From Takashimella koratensis (lineage: Eukaryota; Basidiomycota; Tremellomycetes; Trichosporonales; Tetragoniomycetaceae): a stretch of 64,000 nucleotides of DNA. The translations under genes and the position numbers were made by a program. The notes beneath the pieces were generated by a model that was not told the DNA's origin, ran no database searches, and saw nothing but the letters and a program-made list of their open reading frames with translations. Every line of letters starts with the position of its first letter. Position 1 is the stretch's first letter. Positions 1-12,039 of the stretch are shown here, in pieces. The DNA lies in NCBI GenBank assembly GCA_003116875.1, contig BCKT01000008.1:571204-635203 (forward strand), written 5' to 3'.

Positions 1-114
1 GCATGACTCCCCGCGTCTCTGCACAGCATACCAAGGGAATCGACCATTGGGGTCCATTCACGCCCAACTTGTCGGCACTTGGATGACATGGGCGACTAGA
101 CGCTGATGCAGACT

Positions 115-2931
115 AGAGATCAACCTGTCCGAGCTGCAAAAGTCGCTCGACTCGACCGCTTCAGAGGTTGTCGAGAACCAAAAGGAGAACATGGTCGGGC
201 GTAAAAAGCTCGCCGAGCAGACTCGAGGTGGGTAGAAACTGTCTGGACGCGCCTGCTCTGCCTACTTGCTCGCATCGAGGATCTAGCCTCGATCCCGTTC
301 CTCATTGTACTCCCGTTACTTTACCGACTCTACCTATTTGACCGATGGAACCGCTGACACTGACAACTTCCTCAGAGTTCCGAAAGCAGCCCGATGACAA
401 TGAAAAGTTCGCCGCCATCAAAGTCCTCCTCAAAGCCTACCAGACCGAGATCGACAACCTGACCCGACGATCTAAGACGTCCGAGACCTCGTTCCTCAAC
501 GTGTACAAGCTGCTGTCAGACGCGCCGGATCCGTACCCATTGCTGGACGCCGCAGTCGATCAGACGGTCAAGGTTGCCGAGGCGCGGATGCTCGAGTCGG
601 AGCTGAGCAGGCTGCGTGAGGAGAACGCAGAGCTCAAGAAGCAGGTTGCGGAGATAAGTATCGTCGAGGACAAGCGCAAGAAGGCGGAATCGCGAGCAGA
701 CCAGCTTGAAGAGAGGGTGAGTGGAGGCATTGATAGGGGCTTGAGAAGCTATATTTGATGTTGACAATTGGGGGGCAGATGGACGAGTTGATCCAAGAGC
801 GAGTGACGCAAAAGGAGAACGAGCTCAACGCGGAGTATGACGAACGCATGCGCAACTACGAAGAGAGGTGTGTTTTGCGACGATTCGCCCTTCTCCCTGG
901 GCTTAGTTTGGGCACGTTCGTTCTCTCCGCTAACCGTCTTCAGGGAGAAGGATCTGCAACGGCAGGTGCAGTCGGCCAAGAGCCAACTGCGAGACATGCA
1001 CACGTCCAACGAGAGCACACAGGCAAAGCTCCTCGACGCGAGCCAGAGGCAAGGTAAGTTTCTTCCCCCGAGCTCTCGTCCTCACGTCGGATCATGCTGA
1101 CACTGCGCAGAGCAAGACGTCGCTTCCAAACTTGCGGAGCTGGACTTGGTCGTTGCCGACTTGACTCGTGCCAACGAGCGCGTCGCGACTGTCGAGCGCA
1201 GGAACGTGAGTCCTGAGGAGGCCATCACCACTCATTAGAATCATATCGCTGACGTTGGAATGTAGGAGCTCCTTCGTTCGGAAATTGAGACTGTTCGCAG
1301 CGGCTCGCAACAGGCTGAGCGGTAAGTGTTTTTTTTTTCTCCCATATCGCTAGACAAACCCTGAACCGTTGCTAATCGTGACGCCCACACAGTGTCAAGG
1401 CTCTCGAGACCCAGATCAGTGAGCTCGAGGCTGAGGCATCTCGCCTGCTCCGTGCGCTCGACACAGTCAAGGAGGCCAAGGCGGAGAGCGAGCGCAGCCT
1501 GCAAAAGCGCGTCGACGAGACGGGCCGTGAAGTCGCCGCGCAGGCCGCGGAGATTGATGGTTTGCGAGTCAAGGTCAAGCAGTATGCCGACTACGACGAG
1601 GTCAAGCGCGAGCTCGAGATCATGAAAGTGGGTTCACAGCGCGTGACGATGACTGCATCTTCTCCACAATGAACGTTGGCGCTGACTGCGAACAGTACGT
1701 CGAGTTTTCTGGCGTCGACATGGACGAAGATGTGCAGATGCCCGACCCGAACGCGGATGTCGCCAACAAGCAACTGAACCGGTCACTCGAGGACTTGCTT
1801 GTCTCCAAGAACCGCCGGCTTCTCGAAGACTTGACCAAGCTGCGTGTCGCATGGGAGGAGTTGAGAACCTCGCACTCTCGATCTGAGGAACAGTTTGATG
1901 CGCTCCAGACTGAGCTGAACCGCGCTCGCGAGCTCAACGAGAAACTCGAGAATGATCTCATGTCGCTTAACAAGGACAGCGACGGTACAGGTACGGGCAA
2001 GGTCTCTGGTGCGCACACCCCTGCGCAGGGGCTCGCTGGCCTGGATATTGGCGGTGCCAAAGAGCGCGGGGGTTCTCCTGCTCCCGGTGCCGGCGGCCTC
2101 GGTGTCGGTGGAAGCGGTGTCGGGCTCGGAAGCGGCGGCTCCAACAGCGACGCATCCATCTTACCGATCGTCACATCTCAGCGTGATCGGTTCCGCCAAC
2201 GCAACGCCGAGCTGGAAGACGAGTTGCGCAAGCAATTTGAGACGATCTCCGACCTTCGCGCCGAGGTCAAGTCGCTCCAGGCTGACAACCTCAAGCTGTA
2301 CGAGAAAGTCAGGTACATGCAGTCGTACCGCGACGGTGCAGGGCCGAGCTCCGCTGCCGGCGGGGTCGGAGGCGGCGCGTACGGTGGAGGAGTAGGCACA
2401 GGGATAGGCGGGAGCGGGTTGGGCTCGTCTTCGGCAAGTGCAGGCATGTTGAATGGGGCTATGAGGAATAGGGAGGATGAGATTGGCAAGTACAAGGACA
2501 AGTACGACGAGAGCTTGAACCCGTTCGAGGCGTTCAAAGGAAGAGTGAGTGGCATGACAACAGGGTCGATTTGAAATCACTTCTTTCCTCTCTTTGTAAT
2601 GTTGAACTTTTGTCTGGAGTTGCGTTGCTGATGATGACGTTTACCATGTAGGAGGCGCAACGAGCTATCCAGGCTTTGAATCCACTCGAGCGAGCCACGT
2701 TCGCCCTCACACGTGCCATCATCGGTAACAAGCGATCACGATCCATCTTCATCCTCTACGCCGCGTCTCTGGTGAGTTTTGGTTTTGATTCGTGTATCAA
2801 AATTGCAATCCGAATGAGAACTCGCTGACTGTGTGAATTTGCGATAATAGCATATCCTAATCGTGTTTGTTCTGTGGAACACTATGGCTGCGAGCGATTC
2901 GACAGGTCCACCTGTCCCTATCCATCCATGA
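115..2931 (+). CDS. COY1: CASP/Coy1 Golgi coiled-coil protein (5' partial)
   Basis: Golgin of the CASP family: a tail-anchored Golgi membrane protein with a long cytosolic coiled coil that works in intra-Golgi retrograde traffic. The first readable exon (about 115-226) begins inside the conserved N-terminus and joins to 374-716, giving the CASP block with TSFLNVYKLL and DAPDPYPLLD. By comparison with animal CASP only about 20 residues and the start codon should be missing to the left. Further short exons follow (from 781, 945, 1112, 1266, 1394 and 1696), all heptad-rich. A Gly/Ser-rich linker lies near 1990-2150 and another near 2340-2450. The C-terminus carries the family hallmark NPFEAFKGR, spliced to an exon with NPLERATFALTRAI and a last exon with HILIVFVLWNTM, the single membrane anchor, ending at tga 2929-2931. 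Identity is firm; some internal splice sites are approximate. Confidence 0.9.
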
Positions 2932-3425
2932 TCCCCCGATTCTTTGATCATATCAAGAGAGATGACGATAAGAGATACAGGCGAATCTTGAGAATGTAGC
3001 GCCCGGGTTCTGATGAAATACAATATATCAACAATTATGAAAGGGTGGAAGAACGTGTCTACACAACGTGTGGGACAAGCTGAAGAGGTGTTGTGCGGAG
3101 ATTGAAAGGAAGTGGGGTCAGGTTTGACGCGGTATCAGGATATACGTCTTTCTTTCTGTTTTTCATGCATCACGATCTATCTTATTTTCTCTCTTCTCTC
3201 CTCGATTGTATCACCAGCCGCTCTTTGCAATATGTACAAAGCGGCCTTCATTTACATAAAAGAAAACAAAAAAAGCTATGAGACTGAAGTTAAGAGACGC
3301 CCTGCGCGGAATATAGTCATCTGAAGGAAGCTGGAAAGAAGTCAGGCGCAGAAAAGACTGCATTAGATTGTTCTTAAAAATGGATGGGGTTGAAAGAACT
3401 CAGTCGGTCGAGGCAGGGCTCGGTC
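2932..3425. other. Convergent 3' intergenic region
   Basis: Between the stop of the CASP gene (+) and the stop of the ataxin-3 gene (-). It is more A/T-rich than its flanks, with runs such as aaaagaaaacaaaaaaag near 3260, as expected for overlapping 3' untranslated regions and polyadenylation signals. No gene is seen. Confidence 0.5.
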
Positions 3426-5483
3426 TCATTGGAATCGGGCGAGACGACGACGACGGATTTCCTCTGCCTCAGTTAGTAATCATATCTTTTTTGTATTAGG
3501 CAGAATTGTCGACTCACCTGGGGACAACTCTTCCGCGGGTAGATCATCTCCATCCTCTTCCACGTCTCCTCCCCCATCTCCGCATCTCCCTGCGGTACCG
3601 CCTGACCTCCTGCTCCTCCCTTTCCGCTCGCCTGTATATCCACATCCATCCCTGATCCACCCTCTATTTCACCCGGTGCTGGTCCTGCCCCTGCACCTTC
3701 CGCTCGGGCTTCCGCGGGGCGGCGTGCAGGCTGATTGAGCGGTTTAAGCTCGGGGAGAACAAAGTCTGGTGGGAGCTCTGCCATGCTTGCTTTGAGAGCT
3801 GCTTGGAGCGCTTCGTCCTCGTCGTCGTAGCTTCGGCTCTGGAAGGCAAAGTCTGTTGGGCCGGCATAAGCGTCCCACCTCGGGCCCGCTGGCTGGGCGC
3901 CTGCGATCCCCACCCCCGAGGTAGCCCCGGATTCAGCATCATGGCTGACCTCGGCGTCATCGTGGTCGTGGTCGTGGTGGTCGTCGAATAGGTCCTCGCC
4001 CGCAGCCTCGAGGCGGTAATCCTCCACATCGTCGTCGAGGTCAGGGAAAGTAGTGTGCTGGTTGTCGAACACATCAGGGACGGACGACCTCCCTGATCGG
4101 GAAGGACGGTTGCGCGGGCGCGGCGTCGAGCGGCCAGAGGAAGGTGCAGGCGCCATGTCTTGCGGCTCGATGAAGGGGGAGGTGAGGTCCTCTTGGCGCC
4201 GACGGCGACGTCCGGATCCAGCACCGTGGGTTTCGGGCAAGCTGGGATCGTCCTCCATCGTGTTTGACCGGGAAGCTGTGGGAGTCGTCAGGCATGGGAT
4301 AAAGGTACGGCTGTCAACATGAACTTTCGAATCACTCACGACCAGCTTGAGCGACCTCTTCATAGTCCTGTGTCACTGCGCCTCCTCGGCCCGCCGGTTC
4401 TCCCAGCTCGACAGCCATCACGTCCGCCTGTGACTCTGGCAGCGCTCCAATCCCACCGTCCCCCCATCCCTCGCCCTCTCCGGGCTCCGCATCCGGCTGT
4501 GGATCCTCCACCCCTTCATCAGCCGGGTGATGTGCGCCCGCCCGGCGGACGACGAAGACCGAGTACCCCTCCTCTTCTGCCTGGCGGAGCACGAGGCTGA
4601 GGTACATGGGCGAGATCCACTCGGGCTCGGAAAGGAAGGAGTTGAGGTTGTACCATCGCCTAGTGAAGGTCGGGATTGGTTGCGACCCCTGAGGGGAAAA
4701 ACGGCGGAGTGGGAACCAGTGAGAAGAGAGGTTGAGGATGAAGGCGGATTGTTCCCTAAGCAAGTCAATAAGTGGGGAGGTGGGGGGTGGTACAAGTGGG
4801 TGGAGAAAATACTCACTCGGGATGGTCTTGGTATTGACGCATCGCCTCACCGCGCCATCGGACAAGCGTCAAGTCCCACACCTGGAGGGCCTAGAGAAGG
4901 GTCAGCACGGCAATTCATAGGCAGACCCCGAAACTGCAGGGAAGAGGTTCATTCAAATGTATATAGTCTCACTCACCGTCTCGAGGACCGAGATACTGAA
5001 GAATCCCGTATCGTCCAAGTTGTACGACTTGGTGTTCTGGTTACGCGGCGCCAACGTCGCGTTTTCCGCTTGATCGAGCCTAGTGTAGTAGCGCAAGTCA
5101 GCACAGGCTCATTGATGATGAACCGAGCAGATTGCGCGAGAGTAGGGCAGGTTCTCAGACGAAGTGAAACTAAAGCTCACTTTTGCGCAATATCTGCCAG
5201 GTCAAACTCGGAGTAACAGAACTGCTGTAGGAGGTTGTTCAGACAATGCTGGGCGCCTGGTGTTTCGACAATATCAGCGCGCTACCTAGTTCGAGACGAA
5301 TCCAGAAGTACGTGTTCCGGGTCTTCACTTACATAACTGTGACCCAGCCTCCTGCTTCTCATGGTAGATAACTATGTGAAGAAGATTAGCTCACAGCCGT
5401 ACACGCCGGCATGTTCCGAAGCTCGGGACCCGAGGAGCCCTATCGAGGTGGAGTCGGATAAACTTACACGGTACCAAGTCCAT
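3426..5483 (-). CDS. ATXN3: Ataxin-3-like Josephin deubiquitinase
   Basis: Cysteine protease that removes or edits ubiquitin chains. The Josephin domain is spread over several small exons. A 16-nt first exon (5483-5468, MDLVP) joins 5371-5333, giving the family start HEKQ, then AQHCLNNLLQ, the block LDDTGFFSISVLE and the block FILNLSSHWFPLRRF plus WYNLNSFLSEPEWIS. The catalytic Cys (in QLCAQHC), His (SSHW) and Asn (WYNLN) are all present. The Cys codon is split by an intron (t at 5333, gc from 5256). The C-terminal half is acidic and disordered, with one clear ubiquitin-interacting motif (DEDEALQAALKASM, about 3780-3820) and an Arg-rich stretch RRRRRQEDL that resembles the VCP-binding motif. 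No polyglutamine tract is present. I take the last exon to be AEEIRRRRLARFQ ending at tga 3426; a different acceptor would give another short tail. It is divergent from the ALDH gene. Confidence 0.88.
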
Positions 5484-5795
5484 AGTGCCTGTACCGAGAT
5501 GGGGCGAAGTGCAGCTGGGCTGAGGGTTGTGAGTCGTCGGTGTGGGTGGGGCAGAGGATGATGAGAGGGTGAGAGGATGTGAACGGTTGCGGGGTTGGGA
5601 AGCAAGCAACAACACGTCAGAGCCGAGCGAGCCGTCGGGACGGAGATGTCCCAATCTCCGCCGGGCAATGTTGGATGTCGGATCGTAGTATCAGCGGGTC
5701 TTCGGTCTTCACCCCTTCTTGGCTCTGTCATCCTCCCATCACACCCCCAAGCTTGACAGGACCAGCAAATACCTATCAGGCAGTTCGCGACGACC
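5484..5795. promoter_or_regulatory. Divergent promoter region, ATXN3-like / ALDH
   Basis: A 312-bp region between the two divergent start codons (5483 minus, 5796 plus). It must hold both promoters and both 5' leaders. I see no clear TATA box or other named site. Confidence 0.45.
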
Positions 5796-8127
5796 ATGAG
5801 GATCTCCTTGCGTTCTTCTCTCCCCTCGTTGACGCCGTTGTGCTTGCCCCGGACTTCCCGGAGCTACGCAAGCAGCTCCAGCTCGACTCTCCCCCGTGTC
5901 CCGTTGTGGCTGAACAACGCACCCGTCGATTCGGGAAACAGCGTCACGCTGAACCATGCCCATGGACACCCCAAGTGCGAGCTCGTCACTGCGGGTCCTA
6001 GCGATATGTAAGTATCCCTGGAAAACAGGGCATCCAATTTGATCCACTGTTCACGTTGGAAAACAGAGCATCCAATCTCTAAGGTGATTCGTGTGCTGAC
6101 TACTTGATACTCCACTTCTTTATCGCCTGACCCTTCACCCACTCTCCCCCGTCAGAGCCTCAGCGGTAGAGTCCAGTAAAGACGCCTTCGGGAAATGGAA
6201 AAAGACAAGCAGCTACGAACGTCGTCGAATCCTCAACTCTGTCGCTAGCTTGCTCCCAGCTCATTTCCCGCGCTTCACAGAGGCTCTCAAGGCCGACGCG
6301 GTGTTTATTGACGCGTTACTGGGCGCGGATCGGGCGACGGCTGTCAATGTGACTGATGGTGCTGCTGCTCTGTGAGTGTACACTACTCCATCTTTAGTCA
6401 ACCCAAACGAACCAACCGATCTTGATACATTGCTAACAGTGGTCGTTCCTAGCGCGATCGGGATAGACGTAGGTCAATGGAGGTTGTCTTGACACCTGGA
6501 TGATGTGAAGGAAATGTGTTGACTTCTTGCAGGGCTGGATCCCACCTACGATAGACAATGGACTGGCAATGGTTCTTCGTGAGCCATACGGTCCGACACT
6601 GAGCATACCTGCTTTCAATTACCCGCTCACTCTTGCCCTTCGTTCGATCGGTACGTTTCATCTCCTTCTCTCTCATGCCCCACTCTCTCTCGTTCCCCAT
6701 CTTCCTAAACGTCCACTTCACTCTCCGCCTTTTTCGCTTCATTACTGACGAATACCAGTTTACCCTTTGGCGTGCGGTAATACCGTCATCCTCAAATGCA
6801 AGTCTCCCTCTCCCTCCCTTCTACACTCAACACCCTTGAAGCCTCGTCACGATGTCTTGCATACAGCTCATACTGACCATGTTCTGTGAACAGCGAGCAT
6901 ACACGTTCCCCAAGCCCACGCACTGCTGGGTTCACTTTTCGCCGAAGCTGGACTGCCAGAGGGCGTGCTCCAGATCCTCAACTTTTCCGAGGACCAAGTT
7001 GCGGAGGGTGTCTCCCAGCTCATCGCTCACGACGACGTCCGGGTGAGTCTGGGCCTGAATCAGTCCTCACTTTGATCGTAGTCTCAAATTCGTGGCACCA
7101 ATGATCTTATACTAATTGTTTATCTCCAGATGGTGAACTTCACTGGATCCACGAAACTCGGGCGTGAGCTTGCCGCACAGTGCGGTCGTCATCTCAAGTG
7201 AGTCATGCTTCTCTCTCTCTCTCAAGCCTCACTTATTCAATACGTCAACAAGCTGGGATATTCACTCATTGCCAAATTTTCCAACCTGGACATCAACAGA
7301 CCCAGCGTCATGGAACTCGGCGGGAAGAGCGCTGCGATCGTGTTACCGGGAGCCGACCTCAAATTGGCTGCCAACAACGTACGTCCCACTTCTATCCTGC
7401 TTCTCTTCAATCCTCCCTTGCTTAATACTGTCTGTACCTCCCAACTCACCCTCTACAGATCCTCTTCGCCGCCTTCTTCCACTCGGGCCAAGTATGCATG
7501 TCGACTGAACGCGCTATCGTCCATACCGACATCTACGACGAGTTTACCTCCATCCTCCGCTCTCTTCTCTCCGAGATTCGGGGCACTCCATTTGAGCTTA
7601 TCCGACAAGGAGCTGCGTCCGAGTTGAGCGAAGCGATCACTTCCTCTCTCTCTGCGGGTGCTTCCTTGCTCACCCCTTCCTCCTCCTCCTCCTCCTCCTC
7701 CTCCTCCTCCTCCTCCTCCTCCTCCTCCACTTCTCCTAATTTCGGAACGACCACCACTTCTCCTCTAATCCTAACCGACGCCGATGCTCTCCCTATCGCT
7801 TCAAACGAAACATTCGCACCTGTTCTCGTCCTTCAGCGCGCCGAATCCACGCCCGCCGCTATCGCACTGACCAACAACCACGAGTCTGGTCTAACCAGTA
7901 GTGTCTTCGGTCCAACGGATGTGTGCTTGGCAGTCGCGAGAGAGATAGAGGCAGGAGCGGTACATGTTAATGGAATGACGATACATGACCAACATGCTTT
8001 ACCGCATGGAGGTTGGAAAGCTAGTGGGTGGGGAAGGTTTAATGGAAGAGGTGCGGTGGAGAGTTTTACGCAGACAAAGAATGTGACATTGTTGGAGCCG
8101 CATCTGCTCCCCCTTGGTGCGCTCTGA
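5796..8127 (+). CDS. Aldehyde dehydrogenase family protein, probably mitochondrial
   Basis: NAD(P)-dependent oxidation of an aldehyde to an acid. The N-terminus (MRISLRSSLPSLTPLCLPRTSRSYASSSS) is Arg/Ser-rich without acids, like a mitochondrial presequence. About nine exons follow. The ALDH landmarks appear in order: PAFNYPLTLALRS with the oxyanion Asn, YPLACGNTVILK, AEAGLPEGVLQIL, NFTGSTKLGREL at the nucleotide-binding turn, MELGGKSAAIV with the general-base Glu, and FHSGQVCMSTER with the catalytic Cys (about 7490). The end (VNGMTIHDQHALPHGGWKASGWGRF) resembles the salicylaldehyde/vanillin dehydrogenase branch, so an aromatic substrate is possible but not shown. A run of serines encoded by a TCC repeat (7680-7730) interrupts the domain after the catalytic Cys. 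Intron 1 carries a near-perfect 20-bp direct repeat. Confidence 0.88.
6019..6076 (+). repeat. Direct repeat pair in ALDH intron 1
   Basis: Two 20-bp copies beginning tggaaaacag, at 6019-6038 and 6057-6076, differ at one base and are offset by 38 bp. The first lies just inside the donor of the first intron. No function is evident. Confidence 0.7.
7678..7730 (+). repeat. TCC trinucleotide repeat (coding, poly-Ser)
   Basis: About 17 uninterrupted tcc units within the last ALDH exon. They are read in frame as serine codons, giving a poly-Ser run inside the catalytic domain. Confidence 0.95.
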
Positions 8128-8157
8128 AGAGATAGAGAGAGAAAGAGACAAGGGGGA

Positions 8158-8206
<49 letters not shown>

Positions 8207-8956
8207 GCGCGACGTTGGATCTGAGCACTACACGGAGGGCAATAGTGCACAGACAAACAGACAAGGAGGGGTTTTGTTTAAAGGGCTTGGGGTAAGAGGT
8301 TATAGCATTGATACATTGGGTTTTGTTCATTTCATAACACTATGGATTTTCTTGCTTTTTTTCTCATCTCCCCTTCACTTTCGCTCGCTTCCCATTCCTC
8401 ATCTTCCTTTGTGAACACAGGACCAGAGTTCGTGTGAATTGTAAAAAGCGAGACGAAGTGTGCCCGCGAAAGGCCGAGGTGCACGAAGGTGACTGACTAT
8501 GTGACTATGTGACTAAGTGTATAAGGAGCATGGGGTGAACGGTTTGGATAGATGGATAGGTGGATAGTTGGATATGGAGTGGACAAGGTGAGGCAAGGGA
8601 CGGGTGGAGGTTGACGTGAACTTTACTTGTCGTGGAGGGTTGAGATGAGAGTGGAGAGTGATGGGTGATGGGTGAGGGGTGAATGGTCTTGAATCAACGA
8701 CGACGACAGGGTGCCCAGGATGGATCAAACATAGCGCACGTAGCGAGAGTCTTGACATCAGACGATAAGGCTCGGATCGGTTCGACTCTTTGACGAGAAA
8801 TACATGTTGGTAGATACGACTGGGGTTGAATAACGCGACAAGAGTCCAGTCTGACTTTCTTCTTCTTCTTCTCCATCTTCGCTCTTCGCCTACGCATTTC
8901 GTCAGACTTCAACCGTGCGTGTGTACGTGTGCGTTTGTCGTTGACCTGTGTTGGGT
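8128..8956. other. Convergent intergenic region with poly(G)
   Basis: 829 bp between the ALDH stop and the Mex67 stop. It holds the 46-bp poly(G) tract, then purine-rich low-complexity DNA with repeated gtgactatgtgac, gatggatagg and gtgatgggtg motifs at about 8490-8690. No coding region is supported. Confidence 0.5.
8160..8205 (+). repeat. Poly(G) homopolymer, 46 bp
   Basis: An uninterrupted run of 46 G on the plus strand, beginning 33 bp after the ALDH stop codon and so probably inside its 3' untranslated region. The length in the assembly may be unreliable. Confidence 0.9.
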
Positions 8957-11900
8957 TTAGACAAACGCCTCGGGTGGGATGGTTGCTCGAATATCGTTAA
9001 AGTTGGCCACGGCACGCTCCACGTCCCACCCGTTCTGAGCGAGACACATTCCCGAGAACCCGGCGTTCATTCCTGTCCTCTGTCTAACGAGATCAACAAG
9101 CACCGCTTGTTGCCCCGCGTCGACGGGACCCGCCGCCGGGTTTATTGGGTCAGAGCCGGGGGGTAAGGCGGATCCTGACAATGTCGTAGGGGTAGGAATG
9201 GGGGCAATGGAGATGGCAGCAGGAGGGTTGATGGTGACTCCGAATTTGGACAGAGTGCGCTTGTCGTCGAAAGAGGCAGTGCCGAGGTAACTGTGGACGA
9301 CCATGATATCGGACAGAATGACCGCAGGCCACCCAGCAGCCAAAGCTCTTGACTCACGTCAGCCATATGCAATATGCGTGTTTGTGTGCAGTCAATCGAG
9401 AACGGTAAAGAATAGGTCCTTGATACTCACTTGGACCCCTCGAGAGCCGCAGAGAGGATGAATGTGCGCGAAAAAGACCGGTACGTTCCCGAGGGCACTG
9501 ATACAAGTCAGTCTAGTCTAACAAACCATCCTCATTTCCAATCAAGTCGACCAGAACTCACATTCTTGAAACTCCCCCTCAATCACTGCACACAGCCGAG
9601 AGCTCGCGCCTTCTCCATCAAGGACCCACGAATCGATCGACCATTTCGACGCATCCGTCAACGGGTGCCTACTCCTCGGCACGGCGACTGACCACCACCT
9701 GACCAGCTCCGCTGCATCTGCGGGGCTCTTGAGAGTTGCCATCCTCTCCTCAACGCTCGATGCCCCGCGGAAAAAGTTACGACCGGGTAGCTTAGTCCAT
9801 GCGTCGAAAGAGACGGGATTGGGCCGCGAACTGCGTGATCGTGAAACGTCTTGCGCCTGAGCAGAGCGGCTGGGTAAAGTGTTTGGGGAGATGGAGATGG
9901 TCGCGTTGGGCGAGTAGCCGTCGAGCAGCGCTTGTCGGTTCTCGTCAAAGAGAGAGAAGAACCTGAAGTTCAGGTTAGAGACTGGAACAACCGAGAAGAT
10001 AGCAGAAAAGATATTGAAGAGGAGTGTGAACTCACTTTGCACAAAATTGGTTGACAGTGTTGGCAATGTTTGGATCCTCGAAAAAGTTGCTCTGCGCATC
10101 GGCTGGGAAAGTGTAGGGTCGAGCCGCAAGGGCTTTGCGGTCATCGTCTGTTAATCGCATTTTTGGTTTGCGTTCGATTGGGAAGACGACGCGATTCAAG
10201 CTGACGCCGTCGAGGATGAGCAGACCGGGGAACCGGCGAAGCACCGCGCTTGACACAAGATCAGCTCATCGTTCATCACAGGATCATATCAGGCGTGGGT
10301 TGGTGACCAAACTTACTGTTGGTATTCGTCTGCGCCGTCCGGCTTGGCAAGCATATCGTTGCGGAACTTGCAGTCGGTAAGTTTGAGTTCGATCAAGGAT
10401 TTAAGGTTTCCCGACCCCAGGCTAACTTTGCCTTTCTGCTCTCCTTGCGCTTGCAAGTGTCGAAGTTCGTGGACACTGTGGATTGGGTTGCCGCTGAGGT
10501 CGAGGGCGCGAATGTTGGGCAGGCAGATGGGAAGTTTGCTGAGTTGAGAGAGGTTGCGGAAGTTGTTGTTGGCGAGTGATAGTGTGTGCACAGGCGTTCC
10601 CGATGGCTACGACCGAGCGTAAGCGGAGAGGTAGAGAGGTTGACTCGGAGCTGGTATAATACGTACAATCTGAATGACCATGTCGATGAGTTTCCAAAAT
10701 GCCCATCCAGCGTTGTGTGGTGCGTCTGGGTCAGCCGGTGAAGGCACGCCTTGCTCTTTGAGCCACGAGTCGTCGCCCAAATTCTGATTCTATCAGCGAA
10801 GGTCTCTTGCTTCTTCCTCAACCTTGACTCACCGACATGTTCATGACTCCGGGAGCGATGAGGCGAGACTCAAGCCATCGCTTCATGCCGTCACTTTTCA
10901 AGACCTCGTTGAGCTTGGAATGCTGTTTCCTAGCCAAGTCGCGGTCTGGTGTTCCATGTAGGATCCTGGGTGTGCCCTCGGGCGCGCGCCGGAGGTCGTT
11001 GGTTCTGCTTGAGCCTCCATTGGGGTTGATATTCGTCCTGCGTCCACCGCGGGAAGAGGGGCTGCCAGAGCCACCCGGTCGGTCCGGAAGAAGTTCGCGG
11101 CCCGCAGCGCTCGACGAGGGCTTGGCATACGGGGCGTCGTTGTTCCTGCGTCGCCCGCTCTGGTGGAGCGTGACCGAACGGAAAGCCGAAGAGAGTGAGT
11201 GGTGCGAGTGGTGCAGACGGATCAGGATAGGTGGAGGCCGGTGGCGGCGGGAAGAGGAGGTGGGCGCGGAGGGGTCAGAGAGGAGGATGGCGTGAGAGGA
11301 GTGGGAGGAGTGAGGCGGGCGGTCGATTTCAATAGCATGGTCGCGAGCATGGTCGACGTCAATGTCGGTCGTGGAGGGGACAGGGAGGAGGCGAGGGGAG
11401 ATGCGGCGTAAGAGGTCGGGTGTGAGCACTTGATGCGAGTTGTACGGTATCATCCCGAGAACGAGAGGAAGAGTGAGGAGGAAAGTGGTGGAGGTGGGGC
11501 CGAGAGAGAGACAAGGTAAAGAGCTGAAGTTGAAAGCACGGATCGTCTAGCAGGCCGTGTAAAGTGGTGGGGGTCGGGGGAGTGGGCGTCGGTAGGGGTC
11601 CGGGGAGGTTGGAGGGAGTGAGAGGGTGAAGGGAAGGGATATACCCCGCCAATGAAAGGATGCGTCGAGGCGGCGTGGTGGGAGGTGGGGGTGGAGTCCT
11701 CGCTGCCGTACCCGCGTTGAGCCGGGCGGGACTCGCAGCTCTCGAGCATGTGATCGAAGAGACGAGAGATGCAGAGGAAGAGAAAGCAAACGTTGTGTTG
11801 ATTCGGCGGACACCACCTCCGAGACACTATATCTAAGGGGGTGAACTTACCTGATCCATAGGACCTGCAGATCTCGCTCCTCCATGCCCATGCCTCGCGA

Positions 11901-12039
11901 CTCGCCCACCTCCTCTCCCTCCCCTTCCTCCCGCTCCATTGTCCACTTCCATCCCGGCCTGGTCGGCGGAGATGCCAGCGCCGCGGAGAGCCGAATTGAG
12001 CGCGCGAGACGAAGCCCCCTTGATGGACGCGGCTGCCAT
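8957..12039 (-). CDS. MEX67: mRNA export receptor Mex67/NXF1
   Basis: General mRNA export receptor that carries mRNPs through nuclear pores with Mtr2/NXT1. Exon 1 (12039-11851) encodes an RGG-type N-terminus (GGRGGRGGGRVARHG). An RNA-binding region follows, containing DRDLARKQHSKLNEVLKSDG and KRWLESRLIAPGVMNM. Next are leucine-rich repeats (VHTLSLANNNFRNLSQLSKL, IRALDLSGNPIHSV, LIELKLTDCKF, FPGLLILDGV, about 10600-10200). The NTF2-like domain starts at NTVNQFCAKFFSLFDENRQALLDGY. The C-terminal TAP-C/UBA-like domain (LVDLVRQRTGMN, AQNGWDVERAVANF) binds FG-nucleoporins. The stop is at 8957-8959. Intron 1 is unusually long: the best in-frame acceptor puts exon 2 at 11159, an intron of about 691 bp. 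It is divergent from CUS1. Confidence 0.9.

Noticed and set aside
7533..7757. Minus-strand frame with a poly-Glu run
   Set aside because: It is the complement of the coding TCC repeat in the ALDH gene.
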